The notes: generated from the letters alone by a model not told the origin. Numbered from the stretch's first letter, positions 44,223-53,620 are shown. The stretch: DNA of 64,000 bases from Pseudoalteromonas phenolica (GCF_005886345.1 NZ_PNEC01000057.1:21465-85464); one strand, 5' to 3'. A program made the numbers and translations.

Positions 44223-45812
44223 TTATAGCTCAGATACTTTTATTGGCGAGTACTTTTCTATATAGGCTTTAAGCACTTCAGCATCAGTTCTCTCAGAAGG
44301 TACAAATCCTTTTTTGCCGACAAGAACAGGGTAACCATCTCCACCCGCAGCATTATAGCTATTTATACTCATTCTATATGATTTGTTAGGATCTAATGCT
44401 TTACCGTTTATTTTAACGTTTAGTAATTTGCCATTTTGGCGTTCAAAGCTTAACCCTTCATATTGTAAATAAGCGCCTGCATCTGCTGGAAATGCTGTTA
44501 CAACTTCTAAATATTCTATTAATTCAGAACCTTGCCAGTTCATAGCCGTAATCCGATTCTTGAATGGATGAACTTTTAGAATGTCTTTATAACTTATATC
44601 ACCAGCTTCGATACTGTGTCGGATCCCACCTCCGCTAATTAAACCAAAGTCAGCATTTACAGATTCTTTTTGTGCTTTAATGATAAGACGAGCAAGAGGA
44701 CTTTGTTTAAAGCGGACTGTATCTCTCTTACCATCAAGATAAGCATCGACATAGCCAACTGGTACTTTTAATTGTCCCTCACCAATTTCTTGGAATGGAG
44801 TAAGAAGAGCAAGCATCTCTTTATCTTCAGGGATATAATCTTGGATTAAGTTGCCATTATTATCCTTTAAATTAACAGGTATAAGTTGATAGCTTTGTAA
44901 TTCAACCTTTTCACCTTCTAATTTAAATTCCGCTTTACCAACATACTTACCCCATTCATGCGCTTGCATTATCCATGTACCATTTTGATTATCTGGCTTA
45001 CATGATTTTCCAGGCGAGAATTGCGTATCAGGTTTACCTTTGGTATCGACACATACCGGCTCTTGAGAGTGGCCCCCGATTACCATATCCAATTCACCCT
45101 TGGGTAATTCTCTAGCTAAAGTAACATCACCAGGTGCGTTAATACCAAAGCTTGCGTTGTGATAATGACCCATATGCGTAACTGCAATAGTGACATCTAT
45201 GTCTTTGTGTATAGTACGCATTTCAATCAGCGTATTTTTGGCTGCAATACTGGGTCTTATGAAGTCTAAATGACCAATATACTCAGGATTTGCAATTTTG
45301 GCAGTATCTTCAGTTGTTAAACCTATTATTCCGAATTTAATTCCTTGCTTTTCTATGACTGTGTAAGGCTTATATGCATGGCTTTGATCTGTTTTATTCA
45401 GGATATTGGCAGATAGCAAAGGAAAATTTGCCCACTCTATTTGTTTATCTAGTATATGTAGTGGGTTATCAAATTCATGATTTCCAATTGCCATGGCATC
45501 ATAGTTAAGTAAACTCATACCTTTAAAGTCTGGTTCGGCATATTGCAAATCAGATTCTGGTACGCCAGTATTTATATCTCCTCCAGAAAGCAACAAAACT
45601 GCATGGCCGTTGTCGCGTGCTTCTGTTCTCAATCTATCAATTAATGTTTTTCTTGCAGACATACCATATTCGCCTTTGTTGTTTTGCCAAAAGCGACCAT
45701 GATTATCATTAGTATGAAGTATAGTGATGTATTCGGCTTTAGGTACCGAATCGTGAATTAGAGTACAGCCAGAAAGGACTGTGACAAAAGGTAAAAAAAA
45801 CAACTTTTGCAT
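44223..45812 (-). CDS. Periplasmic 5'-nucleotidase/UDP-sugar hydrolase-type lipoprotein
   Basis: A 529-residue enzyme of the UshA/5'-nucleotidase family that removes phosphate from nucleotides outside the inner membrane. A signal peptide ends in the lipobox LSGC. The metal-binding domain has ILHTNDNHGRFW, SGGDINTG, AIGNHEFD, VTHMGHYH and VIGGHSQEP; the C-terminal substrate domain has GLISGGGIRHSIEAG and SYNAAGGDGYPVL. The lipid anchor differs from soluble E. coli UshA. It stands alone, convergent with the unknown pair. Confidence 0.92.
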   Translation of the reverse strand: MQKLFFLPFVTVLSGCTLIHDSVPKAEYITILHTNDNHGRFWQNNKGEYGMSARKTLIDRLRTEARDNGHAVLLLSGGDINTGVPESDLQYAEPDFKGMSLLNYDAMAIGNHEFDNPLHILDKQIEWANFPLLSANILNKTDQSHAYKPYTVIEKQGIKFGIIGLTTEDTAKIANPEYIGHLDFIRPSIAAKNTLIEMRTIHKDIDVTIAVTHMGHYHNASFGINAPGDVTLARELPKGELDMVIGGHSQEPVCVDTKGKPDTQFSPGKSCKPDNQNGTWIMQAHEWGKYVGKAEFKLEGEKVELQSYQLIPVNLKDNNGNLIQDYIPEDKEMLALLTPFQEIGEGQLKVPVGYVDAYLDGKRDTVRFKQSPLARLIIKAQKESVNADFGLISGGGIRHSIEAGDISYKDILKVHPFKNRITAMNWQGSELIEYLEVVTAFPADAGAYLQYEGLSFERQNGKLLNVKINGKALDPNKSYRMSINSYNAAGGDGYPVLVGKKGFVPSERTDAEVLKAYIEKYSPIKVSEL

Positions 45813-45880
45813 AATAAACCCGTGTGAAGTAATTACCGGGTTAGTTTAAACTATATGCTCTAAAGCGCTACTTGTTCAGT

Positions 45881-46060
45881 CTATTTTCTTTTTGAATTAT
45901 TATTGTACACAGCGTTTGCTCTTCTAAGTAGTTCTGTCTTAGCTATCATGCACTTTTCATGTTGAACTTCTACCATCCAATTTAGAAAACTGACAGGCAG
46001 TTCAGTATATTTCTCACCGCGATGTAAACCAAAATCACAGATTAGCGTTTCATTATTCAT
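45881..46060 (-). CDS. Small protein with ExoX-C/DUF3820-like motif
   Basis: A 59-residue protein starting at the ATG at 46060 and ending TAG at 45881. The core FGLHRGEKYTELPVSFLNWM, followed by a helix ending TELLRRA, follows the pattern FGKxKGxxxxELPxxYLxW....A..EL of the ExoX C-terminal/DUF3820 group, in which the sequence is thought to bind nucleic acid. No strong ribosome binding site is visible. It lies between the 5'-nucleotidase and the acetyltransferase genes and has no partner in sight. Confidence 0.6.
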   Translation of the reverse strand: MNNETLICDFGLHRGEKYTELPVSFLNWMVEVQHEKCMIAKTELLRRANAVYNNNSKRK

Positions 46061-46260
46061 AGTTATTTTTTACTATTTATTTAATGTGATGGCATCGTAC
46101 CAAATTTCCATGAATTTAAAAGAACATAAGGTTACATAAAAGTTAAATTATATAACTAATTGTAATTTTTTAATGCGAAAGCTGTCTGTACTAATTTTGT
46201 TTGCTTGAGGTTTTTTCTTAGTAGAATATAGCTATTAACTTTTTTAAGGGGTTAACTTTT

Positions 46261-46773
46261 ATGCAATTATTTGGAGATCGGATACTTATACGTAAGGCGA
46301 CGAAAAACGACGCAGCTTTTATTTTTAGGCTGTTAAACCAGGCGAGTTTTAAAGACAATATTGCTGACAAAAAAATAACCGATTTACATGATGCTGAAAT
46401 GTATATTGAAACAGCGTTCTTAGCGCCATATAGAGAAAGCTTATTCTCACCTTATGTAGTTTGTTTGAGGCAAGAGCCTTTTATTCAGATTGGTGTATGT
46501 GGATTATATAAACGACCTAATCTTCACTTTCCCGATTTAGGTTATGCTTATTTAGATGAATACACAGGTTTTGGTTACGCATCAGAAGCAGCAAAGTTAA
46601 TTATAAACTTTGCTAAAAAAGAACTTAGGCTAAAATACCTTTGTGCTTTAACTAACCCAAAAAACAAAACTAGTATCAATTTACTTCTTAACTGTGGTTT
46701 TAATTTAGAAACTCAAATTCTTCTCAGTCAAGAGCAGGGCATAAGTAATTTATACCTTCAAAAACTAAGTTGA
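46261..46773 (+). CDS. GNAT-family N-acetyltransferase (RimJ/RimL type)
   Basis: A 170-residue enzyme. The acetyl-CoA site is in EYTGFGYASEAAKLIINFAKKEL (the RimJ-type R/Q-x-x-G-x-G/A region, here GFGYAS), then YLCALTNPKNKTSINLLLNCGF, the classical end of the fold. AAGGGG lies 9 nt upstream of the ATG. Substrate unknown: protein N-terminus or small amine. The last 50 bases overlap the convergent pqiC gene. Confidence 0.85.
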   Translation: MQLFGDRILIRKATKNDAAFIFRLLNQASFKDNIADKKITDLHDAEMYIETAFLAPYRESLFSPYVVCLRQEPFIQIGVCGLYKRPNLHFPDLGYAYLDEYTGFGYASEAAKLIINFAKKELRLKYLCALTNPKNKTSINLLLNCGFNLETQILLSQEQGISNLYLQKLS

Positions 46774-47359
46774 TTTGGTTGATTTTTTCGCTAAGTGATC
46801 TAGATACTTCAAGCCATCCCTTCTCATGTGCTTTGATCAGAGCACCAAAGCCTGACTCATCTAAAGGGGTGGTATTGATGAATATATCTGTGTCGAGTAA
46901 TTTAAGTTGTGTTTCTATTTTCTTATATATAAACCATTGACCCGAAATAATAGAGCCTGATTTGTAATGCCCGGAGATTTGATTTACAACAATATCTAAA
47001 ACTAAGTCACCAGGTTCTATATTTTTCTTATTTACGGGCACAGGCATGTAATTTTCTAGTTTTGAATAGAGTGAAGCTTGTAAACTTTTACTTAAAGTAT
47101 GTTTCGGGTGCTGAGACCAAAAATGGTAATTAGCTATGTTGATTCTATTATTAGATAAAACCTGCACTATTGCTTGTTGATCTGCTGCACCTTCAATTTC
47201 AACCATATTAATATGTAAATATTGCTTGTTCTTACTATCTTCCCTGAATTTTAAAGCCTCATTTTGAATTGAAAAATCATAATATTTAACTTGTTCTACT
47301 GCGCCTGTAGTACATGCACTTAGCAAAATTAGGCAAGTAAAGATAATAAAGGTGCGCAT
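46724..47359 (-). CDS. pqiC: PqiC, outer-membrane lipoprotein of the Pqi lipid transport system
   Basis: A 211-residue ABC-transport auxiliary lipoprotein (DUF330). The lipobox is LSAC, after which KYYDFSI and the patterns VNQISGHYKSG and LSEKINQI are as in PqiC. It is thought to sit in the outer membrane and to end the PqiB tunnel. The start codon overlaps the pqiB stop (TAATG), so translation is coupled. Its 3' end overlaps the acetyltransferase gene on the other strand by 50 bases. Confidence 0.85.
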   Translation of the reverse strand: MRTFIIFTCLILLSACTTGAVEQVKYYDFSIQNEALKFREDSKNKQYLHINMVEIEGAADQQAIVQVLSNNRINIANYHFWSQHPKHTLSKSLQASLYSKLENYMPVPVNKKNIEPGDLVLDIVVNQISGHYKSGSIISGQWFIYKKIETQLKLLDTDIFINTTPLDESGFGALIKAHEKGWLEVSRSLSEKINQINLVFEGINYLCPALD

Positions 47360-49014
47360 TAGGATTTCTCTGGAATTGGATCAGAAGGGGTACTTCTATC
47401 AAAAATCAACATACTAGGCTGTTCGTTTAAGCCTTTCGAAAGCGGTTTTAATGTATTTGATAAGCTTTCTAATTCTTGCAATGTATTTGTTAACTGATCA
47501 ACAACACCAGAACCTTGCTGATAGCTAGAAAGTGTATTTTCAAATTGCTTTAAGCTCGATGTTAGTTGTTTAAGCGTAGTTTCAAGTTGTGTTAAGTTTT
47601 TAGCCACTTTATCTGCAGTCTCATTATTATTAAAATTACTTATCAAAGCTTTCATTTCTTCAGCTAATGTTTGATAAGCTGTTAATGTATTATTCAAGTT
47701 CTCACTTGCTTCTTCAAAAGGTAATTGGTTTAGTTTATTTACAAGTGCCGTCATTTGTTCCGATAATGCAGTAATACCACTAGAGGTACTTGGTAATACT
47801 GGGTAAATATCAGTACTTACTAACACTTCATTACCTGAAGTAGTATAAAAATCTAAATCTATGTATACCGCACCAGTTAAAACATTGCCACTTTTTAGTG
47901 ATGCTTTAAGTCCATTTCCAATCCATTTTTCTAAGTTATTTTGCCAATATTGCTTCGCAAGTGTTTCATCTTCATAAATGCGGCCATATTCTATTTTAAT
48001 TAGAACAGGCACAAGCGTATTGTCATGTTCAAAATAAATAGGCTCTCCATTTTTCTTAAGTTGTGCTGGAGCTTGTTCTACAGTACCAATTCTCATTCCC
48101 CTGTATTCAACAGGTGCACCAATATTCAATCCTCGAATTGACTGTTCAAATTGAACTATATAGTAATCAAAATCATCAAATCGCTTTTCTAGTGCCTGAG
48201 AATAATTTTTATGAAGTGTATAGGTTTTGTTGGCTTCGGCTAATCGATTTGGTTTTTGTTCTGGCGGATAGTCTACTGATATTCCGCCCTTTATTAATTT
48301 CGATAAACTGCCTGTAGAGAAATGAACGCCAGAAGTATTTAAACTAAAATCAACCCCAGAACTCACCCAAAAGATAGAGTTGTTAGTCATCAACTTATCA
48401 TAAGGAGAAAAAACAAAAATGCCATAGTCCATTGATAGACTACTGACATCAAAGTTGCTCGTTTCAATTTGCCCTATGCGATAACCCCTAAAGTATATAG
48501 ATGCACCAACCTCAAGTACTTCAGCTGATTTTGCCGTTAGGTTAAACCTTTTACCTTCTATATCATTACTAATAAGCGCTGGTTCATCTTGTAAGGTAAA
48601 TAAATAAGATAAATTGTTACTAACACCTGGTTCTAATTCTAGGTAAACACCTGAAAGTAAGGTATTCATGCCAGAGATACCTGATTGATCTATTCTGGGT
48701 TTAACAACCCAAAACTTTGCGTCTTCTGTTAACAGTTCATCATATTGATTGTTAATTTGGACTTTAGCCAATACACCGTTATGAGCTAGATCTAGCTCAA
48801 GGTCTTTTACTATTCCCACTTTAACACTTCTGACTTTAACCTCTGTTTTTCCGGCAGTAATTCCCTCGGCATCAGTCATTTTTATGTAAATCGTGTGACC
48901 TTGATTAGATTGATATTTATATAACATCCAACCCGTTATCAGTAGAGCGACAATAGGGATTATCCAAATTGCAGTAAACTTAGGTTTTGATTCGATGTAA
49001 GCATGCTCAGTCAT
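47359..49014 (-). CDS. pqiB: PqiB, MCE-domain protein of lipid transport
   Basis: A 551-residue protein with one N-terminal helix (FTAIWIIPIVALLITGWMLY) and three MCE (MlaD) domains: GITAGKTEVKVRSVKVGIV, GASIYFRGYRIGQIE and IGAPVEYRGMRIGTVE, followed by a long helical tail (about residues 420-540). In E. coli PqiB forms a hexameric tube across the periplasm for lipid traffic. It overlaps pqiA by 8 nt and pqiC by one base. Length is close to the E. coli protein. Confidence 0.93.
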   Translation of the reverse strand: MTEHAYIESKPKFTAIWIIPIVALLITGWMLYKYQSNQGHTIYIKMTDAEGITAGKTEVKVRSVKVGIVKDLELDLAHNGVLAKVQINNQYDELLTEDAKFWVVKPRIDQSGISGMNTLLSGVYLELEPGVSNNLSYLFTLQDEPALISNDIEGKRFNLTAKSAEVLEVGASIYFRGYRIGQIETSNFDVSSLSMDYGIFVFSPYDKLMTNNSIFWVSSGVDFSLNTSGVHFSTGSLSKLIKGGISVDYPPEQKPNRLAEANKTYTLHKNYSQALEKRFDDFDYYIVQFEQSIRGLNIGAPVEYRGMRIGTVEQAPAQLKKNGEPIYFEHDNTLVPVLIKIEYGRIYEDETLAKQYWQNNLEKWIGNGLKASLKSGNVLTGAVYIDLDFYTTSGNEVLVSTDIYPVLPSTSSGITALSEQMTALVNKLNQLPFEEASENLNNTLTAYQTLAEEMKALISNFNNNETADKVAKNLTQLETTLKQLTSSLKQFENTLSSYQQGSGVVDQLTNTLQELESLSNTLKPLSKGLNEQPSMLIFDRSTPSDPIPEKS

Positions 49015-50215
49015 GATTATGAAATTTATCCCATAAAATACGTGGGTCGAAGCTATTAACGGATACTATCTGACATAGCACCATGATAGTAAAAAATACA
49101 ATGCCGATCTGTGGCTCAACACTGAGTACTGTACCTAGTTGTACCAAAGAAACCAAAATAATTACGACGAAAACATCTATCATAGACCATTTCCCCATGA
49201 TTTCTAACCAGCGATATATTTTACTTGCTCGTTTAGGGTTTGTGCACTTTTTAGATTCTAAGATTAGGTAAAATAAAGCAATTGCTTTAGCAATAGGGAT
49301 ACAAATGCTGGCAATGAATATAAGGATTGCAATTGGATAAGAACCAGACTCCCACATTACCACCACACCTGAAAAAATTGTTGCAGGGGTGTCATTGCCT
49401 AAATTTATGGTATTCATAATGGGTAAAATGTTTGCGGGTATTAAAAAAACAGCTGCAGTAATCATCCAAGCGATGGCCCTTTGTGCAGAGTTTGGTTTTC
49501 TATAATACGTTTTTGTGTAGCAACGAGGGCAATGTGATTCTCGTGTTAATTGTGCGCATGTTAAACATTGTCTGAGCTCTTGTGCTCGTGCACTTTTACC
49601 ATCATGTAAAAGTGCAGGCTGGAAAAACATTTGTTGTCTTTCCCATAACTCTGTCTCATTGATTAATGATAATGTTTCAATGAAACACACGACGAATAAA
49701 ATATAAGCCCAAAAACCAAGGCCAAACCCTATATCAGCCAGAGACATTAGTTTGAAAACACTAACAAGTACTGCCACTAAAAAAATGTCAGCTAAATTAA
49801 GAGTTTTGGTTTTATTTAATAATCGGGCTAAATAGCGTGCGTTATGTGGGTTTAAGTCTTGCCAATAATGGCTGCTGATTAATAAAACTAATAAACATAT
49901 AAACAATGGTATCAGAAAAATACTGAACACAAATATACCTGAAAGTACCAAGCTGTATTTGTCAGCCAGTAAATCAAATGCCTGCCATAAACTAATTTGT
50001 TGTACTAAACCGTGTTGACTAAAGCTGATAAAGGTTGGGTATAAGCTCGAGAGTAAAAACAATAACGTGGTTAAACTAAAGGCAATGAGCCATTGTTGCT
50101 GGTTTGCTTGATAACTGACAATTTGATTTCCACAGCATGGGCAGATGGCACGTTGTTGCTCACCAAGCGATGAAACCCGAACTAAAGAATCACATTGTTT
50201 ACATGCAAGGATCAT
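49007..50215 (-). CDS. pqiA: PqiA, integral membrane protein of the Pqi system
   Basis: A 402-residue protein made of two PqiA domains, each headed by a zinc-ribbon-like pair of CxxC motifs: CKQCDSL and CPCCGNQ at the start, CLTCAQL and CPRCYTK near residue 210. Eight predicted helices follow in two groups of four. It is the first gene of pqiABC and is divergent from dnaK, with 224 bases between. The operon name refers to paraquat induction in E. coli; no SoxS or Fur box is clear here. Confidence 0.93.
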   Translation of the reverse strand: MILACKQCDSLVRVSSLGEQQRAICPCCGNQIVSYQANQQQWLIAFSLTTLLFLLSSLYPTFISFSQHGLVQQISLWQAFDLLADKYSLVLSGIFVFSIFLIPLFICLLVLLISSHYWQDLNPHNARYLARLLNKTKTLNLADIFLVAVLVSVFKLMSLADIGFGLGFWAYILFVVCFIETLSLINETELWERQQMFFQPALLHDGKSARAQELRQCLTCAQLTRESHCPRCYTKTYYRKPNSAQRAIAWMITAAVFLIPANILPIMNTINLGNDTPATIFSGVVVMWESGSYPIAILIFIASICIPIAKAIALFYLILESKKCTNPKRASKIYRWLEIMGKWSMIDVFVVIILVSLVQLGTVLSVEPQIGIVFFTIMVLCQIVSVNSFDPRILWDKFHNHD

Positions 50216-50327
50216 AAACTTTGTTTAGTCATTATCATTTATCACATAGTTTGAGTGACCCATGCTCACAAAGCAAGCGGTAGGCACTTTTTAGTGATTT
50301 ATCGTTTACTAAATCAGCAAACTGAAA

Positions 50328-50361
50328 AAAAACTAAAAAAAATGCATTTTTTTTAGTTTTT
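50328..50361. promoter_or_regulatory. 34-bp perfect palindrome upstream of dnaK
   Basis: Arms AAAAACTAAAAAAAATG and CATTTTTTTTAGTTTTT meet without a spacer, so all 17 base pairs match. It lies 3 bases from the sigma-32 -35 box of dnaK and 113 bases from the pqiA start. Eight-base A and T tracts make it strongly bent DNA. It could extrude as a cruciform or form a terminator-like hairpin in a pqiA-strand or dnaK-strand antisense RNA. Confidence 0.75.
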
Positions 50362-50364
50362 AAG

Positions 50365-50390
50365 CTTGAATTCAAAAACAGTGCCCTTAT
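50365..50390 (+). promoter_or_regulatory. Sigma-32 heat-shock promoter of dnaK
   Basis: CTTGAA, 13-nt spacer, CCCTTAT, which fits the sigma-32 pattern CTTGAA-N13-15-CCCCAT. It lies 50 nt upstream of the dnaK ATG. Confidence 0.8.
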
Positions 50391-50439
50391 TAACAAGTCA
50401 ACGTAAGAAAACAACGAATTTTGAAGTCGGAGAAGATTC

Positions 50440-52368
50440 ATGGGTAAAATTATTGGAATCGATTTAGGTACTACTAACTCTTGTGTAGCAGTACTAGATG
50501 GTGATAGCGCACGCGTAATTGAAAATGCTGAGGGTGATCGTACTACCCCTTCGATTATTGCATTCACTGAGGAAGGTGAAACGCTAGTAGGTCAACCTGC
50601 TAAGCGCCAAGCGGTTACAAACCCTAAAAATACTTTATTTGCAATCAAGCGTTTAATCGGTCGTCGTTTTGAAGACGAAGAAGTACAACGCGACATCAGC
50701 ATTATGCCATTCACAATTGCAAAAGCAGACAATGGTGATGCATGGGTTGAAGTACGTGGCGAAAAGCGTGCTGCGCCTCAAATCTCAGCTGAAGTTCTAA
50801 AGAAAATGAAGAAGACAGCAGAAGATTTCTTAGGCGAAGAAGTAACAGAAGCAGTTATTACTGTTCCTGCATACTTCAACGATTCACAGCGTCAAGCAAC
50901 GAAAGATGCTGGTCGTATCGCGGGCCTAGAAGTTAAGCGTATTATCAACGAACCAACTGCTGCTGCACTTGCTTACGGCATGGACAAGAAACAAGGCGAC
51001 AACGTTGTTGCTGTATATGACCTTGGTGGTGGTACATTCGATATTTCAATCATTGAAATCGATGAAGTTGATGGTGAGCATACATTTGAAGTACTTGCTA
51101 CAAATGGTGATACGCACTTAGGTGGTGAAGATTTCGATAATCGTGTTATCAACTACCTAGTTGAAGAATTCCAAAAAGACCAGGGCATTGACCTTAAAAA
51201 TGACCCACTAGCAATGCAGCGTGTTAAAGAAGCTGCAGAAAAAGCGAAGATTGAACTTTCAAGTGCACAACAAACAGAAGTTAACCTACCGTATGTAACG
51301 GCTGACGCGACTGGTCCTAAGCACATGAATGTTAAGCTTACTCGCGCTAAGCTTGAATCTTTAGTTGAAGACCTAGTAACTCAATCTATTGAACCACTTA
51401 AGCGTGCACTAGCTGATGCAGACCTATCTGTAAGCGACGTAAATGACATCATCCTTGTTGGTGGTCAAACGCGTATGCCTTTAGTTCAGAAGACGGTTAC
51501 TGAGTTCTTCGGTAAAGAGCCTCGTAAAGACGTAAACCCTGACGAAGCGGTTGCTGTTGGTGCAGCGGTTCAAGGTGGTGTACTAGCTGGCGACGTAAAA
51601 GATGTATTACTATTAGACGTATGTCCTCTATCATTAGGTATTGAGACTATGGGTCAGGTAATGACTGCGCTAATCGAGAAAAATACGACTATCCCTACTA
51701 AGAAGTCGCAAACTTTCTCAACTGCAGAAGACAACCAGTCAGCAGTAACAATTCATGTACTACAAGGTGAGCGTAAGCGTTCAAGCGACAACAAGTCTCT
51801 TGGTCAATTCAACCTTGAAGGTATTCGCCCAGCACAACGTGGTGTGCCTCAAATCGAAGTAACATTTGATGTTGATGCTGATGGTATCTTACATGTATCT
51901 GCAAAAGACAAAGATACAGGTAAAGAGCAGAAAATCACTATCCAAGCTTCTTCAGGTCTAAACGACGATGAGATCGAGCAAATGGTTCGTGATGCAGAAG
52001 CAAATGCAGAAGAAGATAAGAAGTTCGAAGAACTAGTATCTTCACGTAACCAAGCTGATGCCATGGTTCACGGTACACGTAAACAAATCGAAGAAGCAGG
52101 TGAAGCACTACCAGCTGAAGACAAAACTGCTATCGAAGCGGCATTAACTGAACTTGAAACAGCAATTAAAGGCGATAGCAAAGAAGACATCGATGCTAAA
52201 GTTCAAGCGCTTGCTGAAAAGTCTCAGAAGCTCATGGAAATTGCTCAAGCAAATGCACAAGCGCAACAAGCACAAGGTGCTGAGGCAGGTGCACAGCAGC
52301 AAGGTTCAGCTAAGCAAGACGATGACGTTGTTGACGCTGAATTCGAAGAAGTAAAAGATAACAAGTAA
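50440..52368 (+). CDS. dnaK: Chaperone DnaK (Hsp70)
   Basis: A 642-residue ATP-dependent chaperone. The nucleotide-binding domain shows GIDLGTTNSC, AVITVPAYFNDSQRQATKDAG, VYDLGGGTFDISI and ILVGGQTRMPLVQ; the linker is DVLLLDVCPLSLGIET (Cys for the usual Thr); the substrate-binding domain and lid end in a Gln/Ala-rich tail and the C-terminal EEVKDNK. GGAG precedes the ATG. dnaJ follows after 115 bases with a hairpin between. grpE is not in the window. Confidence 0.98.
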   Translation: MGKIIGIDLGTTNSCVAVLDGDSARVIENAEGDRTTPSIIAFTEEGETLVGQPAKRQAVTNPKNTLFAIKRLIGRRFEDEEVQRDISIMPFTIAKADNGDAWVEVRGEKRAAPQISAEVLKKMKKTAEDFLGEEVTEAVITVPAYFNDSQRQATKDAGRIAGLEVKRIINEPTAAALAYGMDKKQGDNVVAVYDLGGGTFDISIIEIDEVDGEHTFEVLATNGDTHLGGEDFDNRVINYLVEEFQKDQGIDLKNDPLAMQRVKEAAEKAKIELSSAQQTEVNLPYVTADATGPKHMNVKLTRAKLESLVEDLVTQSIEPLKRALADADLSVSDVNDIILVGGQTRMPLVQKTVTEFFGKEPRKDVNPDEAVAVGAAVQGGVLAGDVKDVLLLDVCPLSLGIETMGQVMTALIEKNTTIPTKKSQTFSTAEDNQSAVTIHVLQGERKRSSDNKSLGQFNLEGIRPAQRGVPQIEVTFDVDADGILHVSAKDKDTGKEQKITIQASSGLNDDEIEQMVRDAEANAEEDKKFEELVSSRNQADAMVHGTRKQIEEAGEALPAEDKTAIEAALTELETAIKGDSKEDIDAKVQALAEKSQKLMEIAQANAQAQQAQGAEAGAQQQGSAKQDDDVVDAEFEEVKDNK

Positions 52369-52381
52369 TCGTTATTTTGTT

Positions 52382-52411
52382 AGGGCGCGTAAGCTTTGCT
52401 GAACGCGCCCT
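52382..52411 (+). terminator. Hairpin between dnaK and dnaJ
   Basis: AGGGCGCGT and ACGCGCCCT form a 9-bp G+C-rich stem, loop 12 nt, followed by TAGTG, not a T-run. It probably reduces or stabilises transcripts rather than stopping all of them. Confidence 0.55.
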
Positions 52412-52483
52412 TAGTGTATCTAAAATTCAGTTTTTTAAGCCTTTTGCAAGTGGGCTTATCCTTATCGAAGAGTAATAAAAACG

Positions 52484-53620
52484 ATGTCAAAACGTGACTA
52501 TTATGAAGTACTTGGCGTTTCTAAAGATGCCAGTGAACGTGACATAAAAAAAGCGTATAAGCGTCTAGCGATGAAGTATCACCCTGATAGAACAGAAGGT
52601 GATGCAGATTTAGAAGCTAAGTTTAAAGAAGTTAAAGAAGCATACGAAGTTTTAGCTGATAGTCAAAAGCGTCAGATGTATGACCAATACGGGCATGCTG
52701 CATTTGATCAAAATGGCGGCGGTCATGGTGGATTCGGCGGTGGTCAAGGTGACTTCGGCGATATCTTTGGTGACGTATTCGGTGATATTTTTGGTGGTGG
52801 CGGTGGTCGTCGTCAATCTCGTCAACAACGAGGGGCTGACCTTAGATATAATTTAGAACTTAGCCTTGAAGAGGCGGTTCGTGGCAAAGAAGTTGAAATT
52901 AAAGTACCAACTTGGGTAAGTTGTGAACCATGTGATGGTAGTGGTGCAAAAGCTGGCTCTAAACCAAAGACATGTCCGACTTGTCACGGTGCTGGTCAGG
53001 TACAAATGCGTCAAGGCTTTTTTGCTGTTCAGCAAACATGTCCTACATGTCAAGGAACAGGTTCTGTTATTTCAGATCCATGTAACTCTTGTCATGGGCA
53101 GGGTCGTGTTGAGAAGACAAAGACTCTATCAGTAAAAATCCCTGCTGGTGTAGACACTGGTGACCGCATTCGTTTAACCGGTGAGGGTGAAGCGGGTATG
53201 CACGGCGCACCTTCTGGTGATTTATATGTTCAAGTATCTGTTCGTGAACATCCAATTTTTACTCGCGATGGCAATAACCTGTACTGTGAAGTTCCAATTA
53301 GCTTTACTACAGCAGCTATTGGTGGTGAGATTGAAGTGCCAACTTTAGATGGCCGAGCTAACCTTAAGATCCCAGCAGAGAGTCAAACGGGCAAAATGTT
53401 CCGTATGCGTGGTAAAGGTGTTAAATCAGTCCGTAGTGGTTCAGTTGGTGATCTAATTTGTAAAGTCGTTATTGAGACACCAGTTAACTTGAATGAAAGA
53501 CAAAAAGAGTTGTTAAGGGAGTTAGAAGAGAGTATGGGCGCTGATAACGGTAAAAATAGACCGAAAGCGCAAGGCTTTTTTGAAGGCGTTAAAAAGTTTT
53601 TTGACGATTTAACCAAATAA
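52484..53620 (+). CDS. dnaJ: Chaperone DnaJ (Hsp40)
   Basis: A 378-residue cochaperone that stimulates DnaK. The J domain has YHPDRTEGD with the HPD motif; a Gly/Phe-rich linker follows (GGGHGGFGGGQGDFG); the zinc domain has four CxxCxGxG repeats (CEPCDGSG, CPTCHGAG, CPTCQGTG, CNSCHGQG); the C-terminal domain ends in FFDDLTK. It is the second gene of the dnaK operon and may also have its own promoter. Confidence 0.98.
   Translation: MSKRDYYEVLGVSKDASERDIKKAYKRLAMKYHPDRTEGDADLEAKFKEVKEAYEVLADSQKRQMYDQYGHAAFDQNGGGHGGFGGGQGDFGDIFGDVFGDIFGGGGGRRQSRQQRGADLRYNLELSLEEAVRGKEVEIKVPTWVSCEPCDGSGAKAGSKPKTCPTCHGAGQVQMRQGFFAVQQTCPTCQGTGSVISDPCNSCHGQGRVEKTKTLSVKIPAGVDTGDRIRLTGEGEAGMHGAPSGDLYVQVSVREHPIFTRDGNNLYCEVPISFTTAAIGGEIEVPTLDGRANLKIPAESQTGKMFRMRGKGVKSVRSGSVGDLICKVVIETPVNLNERQKELLRELEESMGADNGKNRPKAQGFFEGVKKFFDDLTK

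Noticed and set aside
50216..50250. Possible Fur box (TGATAAATGATAATGA on the minus strand) before pqiA
   Set aside because: Only one half matches; about 12 of 19 bases fit, which is common in A+T-rich DNA.
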